NCBI RefSeq assembly: GCF_016937535.1
Contig: NZ_JAFHKK010000011.1
Span: 1-64,000 of the forward strand
Origin: Sulfurospirillum tamanense
GTDB lineage: Bacteria; Campylobacterota; Campylobacteria; Campylobacterales; Campylobacteraceae
DNA length: 64,000 nt
Direction of reading: 5' to 3'
The notes beneath the pieces are model-generated. The model saw only the letters and a program-made list of their open reading frames with translations, made no database searches and was not told the DNA's origin. The position numbers and the translations under genes were made by a program. Of the stretch, positions 9,504 to 18,385 are shown one piece after another. Within the stretch, counting starts at the first letter, position 1. Each line of letters starts with the position of its first letter.

Positions 9504-9512
9504 CCAAAAAAA

Positions 9513-11063
9513 TTAAACGTTTTCGCCCGCAATCATGCCAAACACAAGACAGTCAGTAACAGCAACTGTACCCAAGCGGCTTGCCCCATGCGTCCCGCCC
9601 GTGACTTCTCCTGCGGCAAAAAGACCTGGGATTGGCTTGTGGGTATTGCCTGAAATCACTTCGGCTTTTGTGTTAATTTTTACGCCACCCATCGTGTGAT
9701 GAGGTTTTGGCGCAAGGCGCACACAATAATAAGGCCCTTTGGCTTCAATGCCCACACCATTAAAGGTTGCAACGGGTTTGCCAAACTCGTCTATGCCTTT
9801 TTTTACACCTTCGTTAAATTTTGCCACGCTCTCCTTCAAGGCTGCGGCAGGAATTTTATAAGCCGCTGCCACTTGGTCGAGGGTGTCAAATTTTTGCATC
9901 ACTTTGGTTTGCAAGGCTTTGTCAATTAAAGGGTAAAGTTGTTCACCAAAAGTGTTGTAAGTTCCAATGGCTACAGGATATGCTTCTGGAGATGCTCTGA
10001 GGATTTTAAACTCTGCGTCCGCACGGGTTTTACGATCAGCTAGCTCATTCATGAAACGCTTTCCGTTGCGCACGTCCACGGCGATACCGTGTTTAAACAA
10101 CCCTTGCTGGGTCATCAAAGGTGCCACACCAAAGCCACGCTCATCCGGACTTGCCCAAGGGCCAAACTGAATCCAATCCACCTGCACAGGCAGCGCGCCG
10201 ATTTGAAAAGCTTTAAGCAATGCGCCCGCAGTGGCGCCTGAATGGTTTGTGGTGTCTGCATCGTCTGTGATGCGTGGGTCTTGAAGCTTGCGATACATCT
10301 TATCAGCACCAAATCCACCTGAAGCAAGGACAACCCCTCGCTTGGCTTTGTATGCCTTTTTTTCGCCCGCAGTATTTTCAAGGTCGTCGCTTAAAAGCTT
10401 ACTATCAAACCGATAGTTTGTTCGTACCGTGACGCCCACTACGCGCCCTTCGGCATTAAGCACAAAATCATCAAATTTTGTACGGCGGTAGATTTTGCAT
10501 CCGGGAAGTTTTTCCACAAACTCCACCATAGGCTGAATGACGCCCGAACCGCTCATGTTTTCTGTTACTATAGTACGGGCAACAGAGTGGCCGCCAAACC
10601 ATGCAGGTTTAACATCTTGCCATTTGGCGCCGCATTTAATGGAAAATTCAAGCGCCTCTGTAGCACGCGCCGCAATCGTTTCCAAAAGCTCCACGTGGTT
10701 AATGCCAAGACCCGCTTTAAGACAGTCTTCAATAAAGCGCTCATTAGAATCCTCAATGCCGTGCTTTTTTTGAAGAGGCATGTTTGGCACTGCCATCCCG
10801 CCACCATTAATGACTGAGTTGCCACCAATACGTCCCATTTTCTCAACAACAAGCACCGACAAGCCTCGCTCGGCAGCCTTGGCCGCAGCTGCAAGGCCCG
10901 CAAACCCTGTACCAATGACGATAACATCATATTCTTCGTCAAATTTGACCTCTTTTTCTAAAGGGGCGGCTGCCATTGCATTGCTCGCACCAAAAACCGC
11001 CAAACCTGCGCCAAGGGCACCAAACTTGAGGGCGTCTCTTCTTGAAAGGCCTTCTTTCTTCAT
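9513..11063 (-). CDS. Second Tat-exported flavocytochrome c flavin subunit (paralogue of 7634-9187)
   Basis: A 516-residue protein very similar over its full length to the flavin subunit downstream, with the same Tat signal (SRRDALK), FAD motif (GTGFAG), NELADR, HHTMGG and GASRLG residues. It differs at the active-site segment, QFGPW instead of QEGPW, and at many surface positions. It has no heme domain and no cytochrome genes of its own before its terminator, so it may share the tetraheme and NapC-like partners with the first copy. The two genes also share leader sequence, which shows a tandem duplication that included the translation start region. Different acceptor specificity for the two copies is an inference. 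Confidence 0.87.
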   Translation of the reverse strand: MKKEGLSRRDALKFGALGAGLAVFGASNAMAAAPLEKEVKFDEEYDVIVIGTGFAGLAAAAKAAERGLSVLVVEKMGRIGGNSVINGGGMAVPNMPLQKKHGIEDSNERFIEDCLKAGLGINHVELLETIAARATEALEFSIKCGAKWQDVKPAWFGGHSVARTIVTENMSGSGVIQPMVEFVEKLPGCKIYRRTKFDDFVLNAEGRVVGVTVRTNYRFDSKLLSDDLENTAGEKKAYKAKRGVVLASGGFGADKMYRKLQDPRITDDADTTNHSGATAGALLKAFQIGALPVQVDWIQFGPWASPDERGFGVAPLMTQQGLFKHGIAVDVRNGKRFMNELADRKTRADAEFKILRASPEAYPVAIGTYNTFGEQLYPLIDKALQTKVMQKFDTLDQVAAAYKIPAAALKESVAKFNEGVKKGIDEFGKPVATFNGVGIEAKGPYYCVRLAPKPHHTMGGVKINTKAEVISGNTHKPIPGLFAAGEVTGGTHGASRLGTVAVTDCLVFGMIAGENV

Positions 11064-11351
11064 CTGTAACTCCTTTTGTGTGTGGTAGTGTTTTGTTCGT
11101 TGACAATTCTAACAACCCATCGTGATATTTAATGTGTTATTTAATTTAAAGATTACTTTATTTTGTTAAGTCAATAAAAATATTTACATGTAAAGAGAGG
11201 GGGTTTCAAAAAGATAAAAAGAGGTGCTGTGCGCTATTTTATGTGTTGGCTTGTAGCATTTTTAACCATGTGGGCGTTTTTTGTCCACAAAAACGGCACT
11301 AACAAGGGCAAGCTTGTGTACAATACAAAAAACTTTTTTTAAGGAGCGTCA

Positions 11352-12470
11352 ATGAAACGATTGAGTGTTCTTGCTACTTCGGTTGCATTAGTGTCCTCTT
11401 TGGCTATGGCCAAGGAGATTAAAATTGGTGCAGTCATGCCCATGAGCGGCCCACTGGCAGCTTACGGCCAAACTACCTATGAGGGGATTGAGCTAGCCAA
11501 CAAGCTTCAGCCAACACTCAAAAATGGTGACACTATTAAGTTGGTCTTAGTAGACAACAAAGGCGACAAGGTGGAGACCGCTACAGCAACAACGCGTCTG
11601 TTGAGCGCTGATGGCGTGGTGGGTATTTTGGGTGCATTAACCAGCACCAACACCGCTCAGGTGATTGCCGTGGCAGAAAAACGCGAAGTGCCCATCATCG
11701 CCGCAGTGGCAACCAACGACCAACTCACCGAGCGAAGAAATTTCGCCAACCGTGTGTGTTTTATGGACTCCTTTCAAGGGGCCGTGGTAGCCAACTACGC
11801 CTTTAAAGATTTGGGGCTTAAAACCGCGGCGATTGTTATTGACCAAGCACAGGTGTACTCTTTGGGACTTGCCAAAGCTTTTGAACAAGCGTTCAAAGCA
11901 GCGGGTGGCACCATTGTGAAAAAAATCACCGTCAGCTCTGGAGATAAAGATTTCCGCGCAGCCGTCTCCCAAATGAAGGGGGCTAATCCTGATTTTATGT
12001 TCTTGCCTCTTTATCACCCCGAAGCGTCTATGATTGCACGCCAATCCAAGCAAGCTGGGCTTGACATTCCTATGTTCTCAGGCGATGGCGTCTCTAATCA
12101 AACTTTCATCGACCTTGGTGGCAGCGCTGTTGAGGGCTACATGTTTACCGACTTTTTTGACTACTCTGCCCCTCCAACCCAAAAGTCTAAAGACTTCATG
12201 GCTGAATACGAAAAAGCAACGGGCAAAAAAGAGCTAGGCTCCTTTACAGCCCTTGGTGCGGATACGTACTACCTTATGGTTGATGCCATGAACCGTTGTG
12301 ATGACCCTACTAACTCCGTGTGCATCAATGAGCAAATCAAAGCCACCAAAGGCTTTGAAGGCGTCAGCGGCGTGATTAACTTAGACGAAAAAGGCAACGC
12401 AACGCGTTCTGCTGTTATCAAAGAAATTAAAGACGGCAAAGCGGTATACAAAGCGACCGTAAACCCTTAG
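11352..12470 (+). CDS. livK: Branched-chain amino acid-type ABC transporter substrate-binding protein
   Basis: A 372-residue periplasmic binding protein with a signal peptide (MKRLSVLATSVALVSSLAMA) and the Leu/Ile/Val-binding fold, seen in the opening strand IKIGAVMPMSGPLAAYGQTTYEG and in ADGVVGILGALTS. It delivers ligand to the permease encoded downstream. AAGGAG stands seven bases before the ATG. Two strong hairpins separate it from livH, which would let it be made in excess over the membrane parts. Family members bind branched-chain amino acids but also other amides and aromatic compounds, so the ligand is open; proximity to the flavocytochrome genes is suggestive at most. Confidence 0.92.
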   Translation: MKRLSVLATSVALVSSLAMAKEIKIGAVMPMSGPLAAYGQTTYEGIELANKLQPTLKNGDTIKLVLVDNKGDKVETATATTRLLSADGVVGILGALTSTNTAQVIAVAEKREVPIIAAVATNDQLTERRNFANRVCFMDSFQGAVVANYAFKDLGLKTAAIVIDQAQVYSLGLAKAFEQAFKAAGGTIVKKITVSSGDKDFRAAVSQMKGANPDFMFLPLYHPEASMIARQSKQAGLDIPMFSGDGVSNQTFIDLGGSAVEGYMFTDFFDYSAPPTQKSKDFMAEYEKATGKKELGSFTALGADTYYLMVDAMNRCDDPTNSVCINEQIKATKGFEGVSGVINLDEKGNATRSAVIKEIKDGKAVYKATVNP

Positions 12471-12486
12471 ACCCCAAACCGATCTA

Positions 12487-12562
12487 ACGCCCAAAGCGCC
12501 ATTGGCGTCTTTGGGCGTGGGTGTTTCTAAAGCTTTACATGTAAAGCCCTTTGGAAACACCC
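12487..12562 (+). terminator. Two consecutive hairpins between livK and livH (attenuator-like)
   Basis: First hairpin 12487-12518: ACGCCCAAAG pairs with CTTTGGGCGT and CGCC with GGCG inside. Second hairpin 12519-12562: GGGTGTTTC pairs with GAAACACCC around a TTACATGTAA palindrome (12535-12544). There is no long T run, so partial termination or 3'-end protection of livK mRNA is more likely than full termination. Confidence 0.6.
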
Positions 12563-12597
12563 ATAGTCGTCGTTATTTTGACTTGCTTGGAGAGTAG

Positions 12598-13494
12598 ATG
12601 GAATTCACAACGTTTATGCAACAAATGATAAACGGGTTTAGCTTGGGGAGCATGTACGCACTGGTTGCTATCGGATACACGATGGTGTACGGGGTGTTGC
12701 GGCTCATTAACTTTGCCCACGGTGATGTTTTGATGGTAGGTGCCTTTTTGGGCTTTTTTGGGATCGCAGTGCTTGAACTTCCTTTTTTTGCTGCGGTTAT
12801 TTTAGCTATCGCGGGTTCTGCCCTCTTGGGTGTCATGATTGACCGCATTGCCTACAAACCCCTGCGAGAAGCCCCACGCATTTCCCTTTTGATTACCGCT
12901 ATTGGGGTGAGCTTCTTTTTAGAAAACATCTTTAATGTTGTCTTCGGCGGCGTTCCTAGAGCCTTTCCTGTGCCTGATTTTGCCGAACAAATCATCTCTG
13001 TGTCAGGCTTAATGTTTTCTGTAGCATCCATTATGGTGCCTGTAGTTACCCTTATTTTACTTGGCATTATTTTATTGGTTTTGTTTAAGACCAAATACGG
13101 CATGGCGATTCGTGCCCTTGCCTTTGATGCCCAAACAGTAAATTTGATGGGAATTGATGCAAACCGTATTTTTGCCGTGGTTTTTGCTATTGGTTCTGCA
13201 CTCGCGGCAGTGGGGGGTGTCTTTTGGGCGCTTAACTACCCCACTGTTGAACCCATGATGGGCGTGCTTATCGGCCTAAAAGCGTTTGCCGCAGCAGTGG
13301 TGGGTGGCATCGGAAGCGTCGCGGGTGCGGTGCTTGGAGGACTTATCATCGGTTTTACCGAGGTTGTTGTGATTGCATTTTGGCCAGATTTAGGCGGTTA
13401 CAAAGATGCCTTTGCCTTTGTGTTTTTGATACTGGTTTTACTCTTTAAGCCCACAGGGATTTTAGGGTATGACTTTGAAAAAGCACGGTTTTAA
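12598..13494 (+). CDS. livH: Branched-chain amino acid ABC transporter permease LivH
   Basis: A 298-residue inner-membrane permease with about eight hydrophobic segments. The opening GFSLGSMYALVAIGYTMVYG and INFAHGDVLMVGAF are typical of LivH, and the coupling region RALAFDAQTVNLMGID faces the ATPases. It forms the channel together with LivM. The start at 12598 follows GGAGAGTAG. It is the first gene of the membrane/ATPase part of the liv operon. Confidence 0.94.
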   Translation: MEFTTFMQQMINGFSLGSMYALVAIGYTMVYGVLRLINFAHGDVLMVGAFLGFFGIAVLELPFFAAVILAIAGSALLGVMIDRIAYKPLREAPRISLLITAIGVSFFLENIFNVVFGGVPRAFPVPDFAEQIISVSGLMFSVASIMVPVVTLILLGIILLVLFKTKYGMAIRALAFDAQTVNLMGIDANRIFAVVFAIGSALAAVGGVFWALNYPTVEPMMGVLIGLKAFAAAVVGGIGSVAGAVLGGLIIGFTEVVVIAFWPDLGGYKDAFAFVFLILVLLFKPTGILGYDFEKARF

Positions 13495-13504
13495 GGAGGC
13501 GGGC

Positions 13505-14539
13505 ATGGTTTTATCTCAACGCAAAATGCTACACCTCTTCTTTTACGGGGTGGCGATCTGGTTTATCTGGTTTGCCCAAACAGCCTTGGATGAATACTCC
13601 ATACGCATCCTAAACAATATCGCTATTTTTATGATTTTAGCCGTCAGCTACAACCTCATCAATGGCGTCACGGGGCAACTTTCCCTCGAGCCCAATGGCT
13701 TTGTGGCCATTGGGGCGTATGTGGCAGCGATTATCCTCCTCGATGCAGACACGATGCTTTACCAGTACTACATCGAAGACCCCAGCCCTGTGGTACTCGC
13801 CATTCACAGCCAAAGCTTTATCCTTGCCCTTTTGGCAGGTGGCATCGTCTCTGCCTTTGTGGCATTGATGCTCTCGTTTCCTGTGTTTCGGGTACGGGGG
13901 GATTACTTAGCCATCGTGACACTGGGCTTTGGGTTTATCATCCGCATTTTAGCCATCAATAATCCTCACATCACCAACGGTTCATTGGGACTTAATGACA
14001 TCCCCGAATACTCCAACCTCTATTGGACAGGCGGTCTTGCTATTGTGGCGGTGACCGTGATTTTAAACATCATTTATTCTAAGTACGGTCGCGCTATGAA
14101 AGCCGTGCGAGACGATGAAGACACCGCCATTGCCATGGGGGTAAATACCTTCAAAATCAAAACCCTCGCCTTTTGCACTAGTGCTTTCATGGAGGGCGTG
14201 GGCGGTGGCTTGTTGGCGTGTTTACTCACCAGTATTTCGCCAGACTTGTTTACCTTCTTTCTCACGTTCCAACTGCTCATTATTATTGTTTTGGGGGGTC
14301 TTGGCAGCACTACAGGAGCGATTATTGGGTCGATTTTGGTCATCGGAGGCGCAGAATGGATGCGCTTTTTGGATGAGCCTATGGCCTTGTTTGGGTTTGA
14401 AACGCCTGCGATGCCAGGCATGCGCATGGTTATTTTTTCGGTCATTTTGATTTTGGTTATGCTCTTTGCACGCGAGGGAATCATGGGCAAAAAAGAGCTA
14501 CTTGAGCGCTTTTGGAAAAAGAAAAAGGAGGATTCATGA
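13505..14539 (+). CDS. livM: Branched-chain amino acid ABC transporter permease LivM
   Basis: Second membrane subunit of the liv transporter, 344 residues from the ATG at 13505, chosen because AAGGAGG lies five bases before it; a start at 13469 would overlap livH without a good site. Many membrane helices; the family segment NGVTGQLSLEPNGFVAIGAY and the coupling sequence GRAMKAVRDDEDTAIAMGVN are present. Its last bases overlap the livG start. Confidence 0.93.
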   Translation: MVLSQRKMLHLFFYGVAIWFIWFAQTALDEYSIRILNNIAIFMILAVSYNLINGVTGQLSLEPNGFVAIGAYVAAIILLDADTMLYQYYIEDPSPVVLAIHSQSFILALLAGGIVSAFVALMLSFPVFRVRGDYLAIVTLGFGFIIRILAINNPHITNGSLGLNDIPEYSNLYWTGGLAIVAVTVILNIIYSKYGRAMKAVRDDEDTAIAMGVNTFKIKTLAFCTSAFMEGVGGGLLACLLTSISPDLFTFFLTFQLLIIIVLGGLGSTTGAIIGSILVIGGAEWMRFLDEPMALFGFETPAMPGMRMVIFSVILILVMLFAREGIMGKKELLERFWKKKKEDS

Positions 14540-15303
14540 TACTGCAAGTCAAACATGCTACGATGCGTTTTGGTGGTGTAGTAGCAATCAATGACACCTC
14601 TTTTACGGTTAATTCCAAAGAAATTTACGGCCTCATTGGCCCCAATGGCGCGGGAAAGACCACGATGTTTAACATCATCACGGGAAACTACCTCGCCACA
14701 GAGGGGAGCATCCTTTTTCGTCAAGAAGAACTCAAAGGCATCAAGCCCCACAAAATCGTCCGCAAAGGCATTGCACGCACCTTCCAAAATATCCGTTTAT
14801 TTAAAAGCATGAGCGTGCTTGACAATGTGCTTATTGGGTTTGATTTTCAAGCACGGTACTCCTTCTTAGAAGCCATTACGCGTTTGCCCCGTTTTTTTGG
14901 CGAAGAGAAGCGCATTCGCACCAAAGCCTTTGAGATTTTACGCTACCTTGGAATTGACCATTTAGCGCACCACAACGCGACGGATTTGAGCTACGGACAA
15001 CAACGCAAGGTAGAAATTGCGCGCGCCCTTGCTACCAATCCTGAACTGCTTTTGCTAGACGAACCTGCTGCAGGAATGAATCCTGCCGAAACCAAAGAGC
15101 TAGCGGCGCTTATTTTCAAAGCCAGAGAAGATTTTGATTTGACCGTTTTGCTCATTGAGCACGATATGAAATTTGTGAATCAACTGTGCGATAAAGTGCT
15201 TGTGTTGGATTATGGCAAGACCATTTTTGAAGGCAAGCCTGCGGATGCTATTCAAAATGAAGAAGTGATTGCGGCGTATTTGGGGGATTTTAAACATGAT
15301 TAA
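14536..15303 (+). CDS. livG: Branched-chain amino acid ABC transporter ATP-binding protein LivG
   Basis: A 255-residue ABC ATPase with Walker A GPNGAGKTT, signature LSYGQQRKVEIARAL, Walker B LLLLDEPAAGMNP and the switch His in LLIEHDMKF. The start at 14536 follows AAGGAGG by four bases and overlaps the livM stop (ATGA); an upstream ATG at 14512 lies inside livM and has no site. It powers import together with LivF. Confidence 0.95.
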   Translation: MILQVKHATMRFGGVVAINDTSFTVNSKEIYGLIGPNGAGKTTMFNIITGNYLATEGSILFRQEELKGIKPHKIVRKGIARTFQNIRLFKSMSVLDNVLIGFDFQARYSFLEAITRLPRFFGEEKRIRTKAFEILRYLGIDHLAHHNATDLSYGQQRKVEIARALATNPELLLLDEPAAGMNPAETKELAALIFKAREDFDLTVLLIEHDMKFVNQLCDKVLVLDYGKTIFEGKPADAIQNEEVIAAYLGDFKHD

Positions 15304-15991
15304 AGTGAAAGATTTACATGTATACTACGGCGTCATTGAAGCGGTCAAGGGCGTCTCTTTTGAGGTGCCTGAGGGGAAGATTATCTCGCTCATTGGCTCC
15401 AACGGCGCAGGCAAAACCTCGACGCTAAACGCGCTTTTGAACCGCGTCAAGCGCAAAGGGGAAGTGATTTTTTCAGGGTTTCATACCGATAAACACAAAA
15501 CCCACACGCTTGTGCAACACGGTATCGCCCTAGTGCCCGAGGGTCGACGGGTGTTTATCAACCTTACCGTCGAAGAAAACCTCCGCATGGGTGCGTTTAA
15601 CAATGACGAAAACTACGAACACCTCAAAGAAGCGATGTTTGAACTTTTTCCACGCATCAAAGAAAAACGCCATCAAATGGGAGGCACCCTCAGTGGCGGT
15701 GAACAGCAAATGCTTGCTATCTCACGAGCCCTCATGAGTGAACCCAAGGTGTTGATGCTCGATGAACCAAGCTTAGGGTTAGCGCCCAAGGTCATCGGCG
15801 AAGTGTTTGCGACCATCGAACGCCTCAAAAAAGAGGGAATTACTATCTTACTAGTAGAGCAAAATGCCTTTGCCGCGCTAAAGATTTCTGATTATGCGTA
15901 CGTGATGGAAAACGGGCACATCGTCATGGAAGACGTGGCCGCTTCGCTTGTGGGAAATGACGAAGTCCGTAAAAAGTACCTCGGCGGGTAA
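15296..15991 (+). CDS. livF: Branched-chain amino acid ABC transporter ATP-binding protein LivF
   Basis: A 231-residue ABC ATPase, second nucleotide-binding subunit of the liv system. Walker A GSNGAGKTS, signature LSGGEQQMLAISRAL, Walker B VLMLDEPSLGLAP and VEQNAFAAL as the switch region. It starts at the ATG at 15296, eight bases inside the end of livG. A variant of the window-wide palindrome (TTACATGTAT, 15316) encodes LHV in its N-terminus. It ends the operon four bases before the convergent queD stop. Confidence 0.95.
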   Translation: MIKVKDLHVYYGVIEAVKGVSFEVPEGKIISLIGSNGAGKTSTLNALLNRVKRKGEVIFSGFHTDKHKTHTLVQHGIALVPEGRRVFINLTVEENLRMGAFNNDENYEHLKEAMFELFPRIKEKRHQMGGTLSGGEQQMLAISRALMSEPKVLMLDEPSLGLAPKVIGEVFATIERLKKEGITILLVEQNAFAALKISDYAYVMENGHIVMEDVAASLVGNDEVRKKYLGG

Positions 15992-15995
15992 ACCT

Positions 15996-16547
15996 TTACA
16001 TGTAAGGCTTGTCGCTGTACACCACGCTTCTGCTTTTGGGGGTTTCTAAAAACTCCACGTGAGAGACCTTCACGCCAAGGCGCTGCATTTTGCGCGCGAT
16101 GATTTCCATGAGCCACGTAGAGATGTTTTCACTCGTGGGGACGAAGTCCACGATGATGTAACCCTCGTACATTTCGCGCACGTGTTCGGGAGCGTCTTGA
16201 ATGCGCGCAAGGTCAGGGGTGTGGTAGCCCGCTTCGTGGGCGATGAGTTCCGATTTGTCTTGAAAGTGAGGCAACAAGGTTTCAAACAGCGGGTCGTGGA
16301 TGTCGATGATGAACTTATGGTCAAGGGTGTCGTCCAAAAACTGCTTAAACCAGTTAAGGTGGTGAAAATCCGTCACCATGCCGTCTTTGAGCACGTTACT
16401 TTGCAAATGCACAATGACCTTGCCCTGATGCCCGTGCAAATGCCGACACGCCAAGCATCCTGTGAGGGAAAACTCGCTTTCAAGCTTCTGCGACCACACA
16501 CGGTGCCCATAACAAAAATCAAATTCCTTGCTGATTTGCCATACCAT
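15996..16547 (-). CDS. queD: 6-carboxy-5,6,7,8-tetrahydropterin synthase (QueD)
   Basis: Converts dihydroneopterin triphosphate to 6-carboxytetrahydropterin in preQ0/queuosine synthesis. The 183-residue protein has the zinc His in CYGHRV (about 15) and in RHLHGH (about 35-40), and the catalytic Cys region CLACRH. It is divergent from queE, with 102 bases between, which together with queC form the preQ0 set here. The last two residues and the stop (Tyr-Met-stop) are read from the palindrome TTACATGTAA at 15996-16005, which also lies exactly between the convergent livF and queD stops. Confidence 0.9.
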   Translation of the reverse strand: MVWQISKEFDFCYGHRVWSQKLESEFSLTGCLACRHLHGHQGKVIVHLQSNVLKDGMVTDFHHLNWFKQFLDDTLDHKFIIDIHDPLFETLLPHFQDKSELIAHEAGYHTPDLARIQDAPEHVREMYEGYIIVDFVPTSENISTWLMEIIARKMQRLGVKVSHVEFLETPKSRSVVYSDKPYM

Positions 16548-16649
16548 AAAAGACCTTTTTTCAAATCCCCTATCCTAACGCAAAAGAGCTTTTGACGTGC
16601 TTTTTAGCGAAGGTGGGTTACACTTTTGCATTCCAATTGAAAGTACGTT

Positions 16650-17228
16650 ATGGTCAACATAGTCGATGTGTTTTATTCTATTCAGGGTGAAGGGGCGCAA
16701 ACGGGTGTGGCATGCGTGTTTGTGCGCTTATACGGGTGCAATCTTGCCTGTAGTTTTTGCGACGAACCGTTACACAAAGGCACCTATGAGACACTCAGTT
16801 TTGAAGAAATCCTTGCGCGCATAGCCCGCTTCCCCTCTCGCCACGTGGTCATCACAGGCGGCGAACCAAGCTTGTACGATTTAAGAGCATTTATCGGCTT
16901 TTTGCAAACGCACGGTTACCATGTGGCGGTGGAAACCAACGGATACGATTTTGCCAACCTTTCAGGTGCCAACTGGGTCACTTACAGCCCCAAAGACTGG
17001 GACGCCATTAAGCAAGAAGGGTTTGATGAGCTTAAATTCGTGGTTGCGCGCACCTCGCCTGTGAAAAAGATACTCGCCTTTCACACTCAAAAACCCGTGT
17101 TTATCCAACCTCAAAATGCCAAAGACGCGCCCGATTGGGACAATGTGGCCTTTTGTATTGACCTTGTCAAAGCCCATCCGCAGTTTCATCTTAGCGTTCA
17201 ATTGCACAAATTTTTAGGAGTTGCGTAG
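16650..17228 (+). CDS. queE: 7-carboxy-7-deazaguanine synthase (QueE), radical SAM
   Basis: Radical SAM enzyme that contracts 6-carboxytetrahydropterin to 7-carboxy-7-deazaguanine. At 192 residues it is a short QueE with the cluster motif GCNLACSFCD (Cx3Cx2C), the substrate segment YSIQGEG and the SAM-contact motif TGGEPS. It runs into queC with a one-base overlap (TAGTG). Confidence 0.93.
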   Translation: MVNIVDVFYSIQGEGAQTGVACVFVRLYGCNLACSFCDEPLHKGTYETLSFEEILARIARFPSRHVVITGGEPSLYDLRAFIGFLQTHGYHVAVETNGYDFANLSGANWVTYSPKDWDAIKQEGFDELKFVVARTSPVKKILAFHTQKPVFIQPQNAKDAPDWDNVAFCIDLVKAHPQFHLSVQLHKFLGVA

Positions 17229-17917
17229 TGAAAACATCCAAAGCTCTCGTGGTTTTTAGCGGTGGGCAAGACAGCACCACCTGCCTAGGTTGGGCGAAAA
17301 ACCGCTTTGAAAGCGTCGAAACCATCACCTTTGACTACGGGCAAAAACACCGCATAGAAATCACCCAAGCCAAAAAAATCGCAAAAGCCTTACATGTAAA
17401 CAATACCGTGCTAAGCTTGGACGCGTTTGCACAGCTTAACGACTCCGCGCTCATCGATGGCACCAAAGACATCGGCGCGCACCATGCCACGCACGCCAAC
17501 CTACCCGCTTCTTTTGTGCCCAACCGCAACGCCATTTTTTTCACCCTCGCCCACGCCTTTGCCCAAAAACAAGGGATTGAACACATCATCATCGGCGTGA
17601 GCCAAACGGACTATTCGGGCTATCCTGATTGCCGTGCACCCTTTGTAGACGCCCTTGAAAAGGCGTTAAACCTTGGCAGTGAAGCGGCCATTACCTTTCA
17701 CGCACCCCTCATGCACTTAGACAAAGCCCAAACCTTCGCCCTCGCCCAAACTGAGGGCGTTTTAACCCATGTCATCGACGACTCGCACACGTGCTACAAC
17801 GGCGACCACACCCACAAACACCCGTGGGGCTACGGCTGTGACACGTGTCCTGCGTGCGTGTTGCGCAAAATGGGGTGGGAGGAGTTCAAAAGGGAAGAAA
17901 ATGTCAGAAACAGTTAA
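17228..17917 (+). CDS. queC: 7-cyano-7-deazaguanine synthase (QueC)
   Basis: ATP-dependent conversion of 7-carboxy-7-deazaguanine to preQ0. PP-loop SGGQDSTT is at about 11-18, and the zinc cysteines are near the C-terminus (SHTCYNGD, then CDTCPACVLR). The start is GTG at 17228, overlapping the queE stop by one base. 229 residues, normal length. It may feed queuosine for tRNA; the later genes of that pathway are not in the window. Confidence 0.94.
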   Translation: MKTSKALVVFSGGQDSTTCLGWAKNRFESVETITFDYGQKHRIEITQAKKIAKALHVNNTVLSLDAFAQLNDSALIDGTKDIGAHHATHANLPASFVPNRNAIFFTLAHAFAQKQGIEHIIIGVSQTDYSGYPDCRAPFVDALEKALNLGSEAAITFHAPLMHLDKAQTFALAQTEGVLTHVIDDSHTCYNGDHTHKHPWGYGCDTCPACVLRKMGWEEFKREENVRNS

Positions 17918-18365
17918 GGAAAATATAGCCCAAACAGTGCTTTTGTTTATAAAAAATAATCTTGCCTTATTGTCTGCGTTTGTCTTTCTATGCTTCTCAC
18001 TATTTGACCTGTACGTTTTCAAAGAAACCTTCCACATGAACGGGGCTGTCTTTTTCAACAGGGTTTTGCCGAATGCTTTTGGCTCTTTTAGTCAGTTTTG
18101 GCCTTATATATTCCTGCCAATTATTACAGTGATTTTTGTTTTTGGCATCTTATATGCTTGGCAATTTTTTTCTTTGGATACTGTCTTCAAATATGTCAAA
18201 AGTCTTATTTCGGACAGCAAAAAATTAGACACAAAATATAAAAAACCTACAGTGTTTCTTATCTACTTCTTCTCTATTTTTGCCGATATTTTGCTACTTT
18301 TTATATTGAGCAAATTTAACATACAACAGCCATCTTTATTTTTTTTCTTCTTTGCATCTCTCTAA
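17901..18365 (+). CDS. Membrane protein of unknown function, first half of a split gene
   Basis: 154 residues from the ATG at 17901 (GGGAAG before it), starting inside the end of queC. Three or four hydrophobic segments (ALLSAFVFLCFSLFDLYVF, YIFLPIITVIFVFGILYAW and others). The frame ends just after a run of eight T (18339-18346). The other frame is open from 18320 and continues in the next gene with more hydrophobic sequence, so adding one T would join both into one protein of about 390 residues. The stretch 17.9-19.1 kb is clearly more AT-rich than its neighbours, a hint of transfer. I recognise no family. Confidence 0.6.
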   Translation: MSETVKENIAQTVLLFIKNNLALLSAFVFLCFSLFDLYVFKETFHMNGAVFFNRVLPNAFGSFSQFWPYIFLPIITVIFVFGILYAWQFFSLDTVFKYVKSLISDSKKLDTKYKKPTVFLIYFFSIFADILLLFILSKFNIQQPSLFFFFFASL

Positions 18366-18385
18366 TTATAAATAATCTTTTTACC

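Noticed and set aside
16059-16595. 178-residue plus-strand frame opposite queD
   Set aside because: queD has all family motifs on the minus strand; the plus frame is its shadow.
17769-17900. N-terminal extension of the membrane gene at 17901
   Set aside because: It lies within queC, encodes Thr/Arg-rich sequence with no family features, and a good ribosome-binding site stands before 17901.
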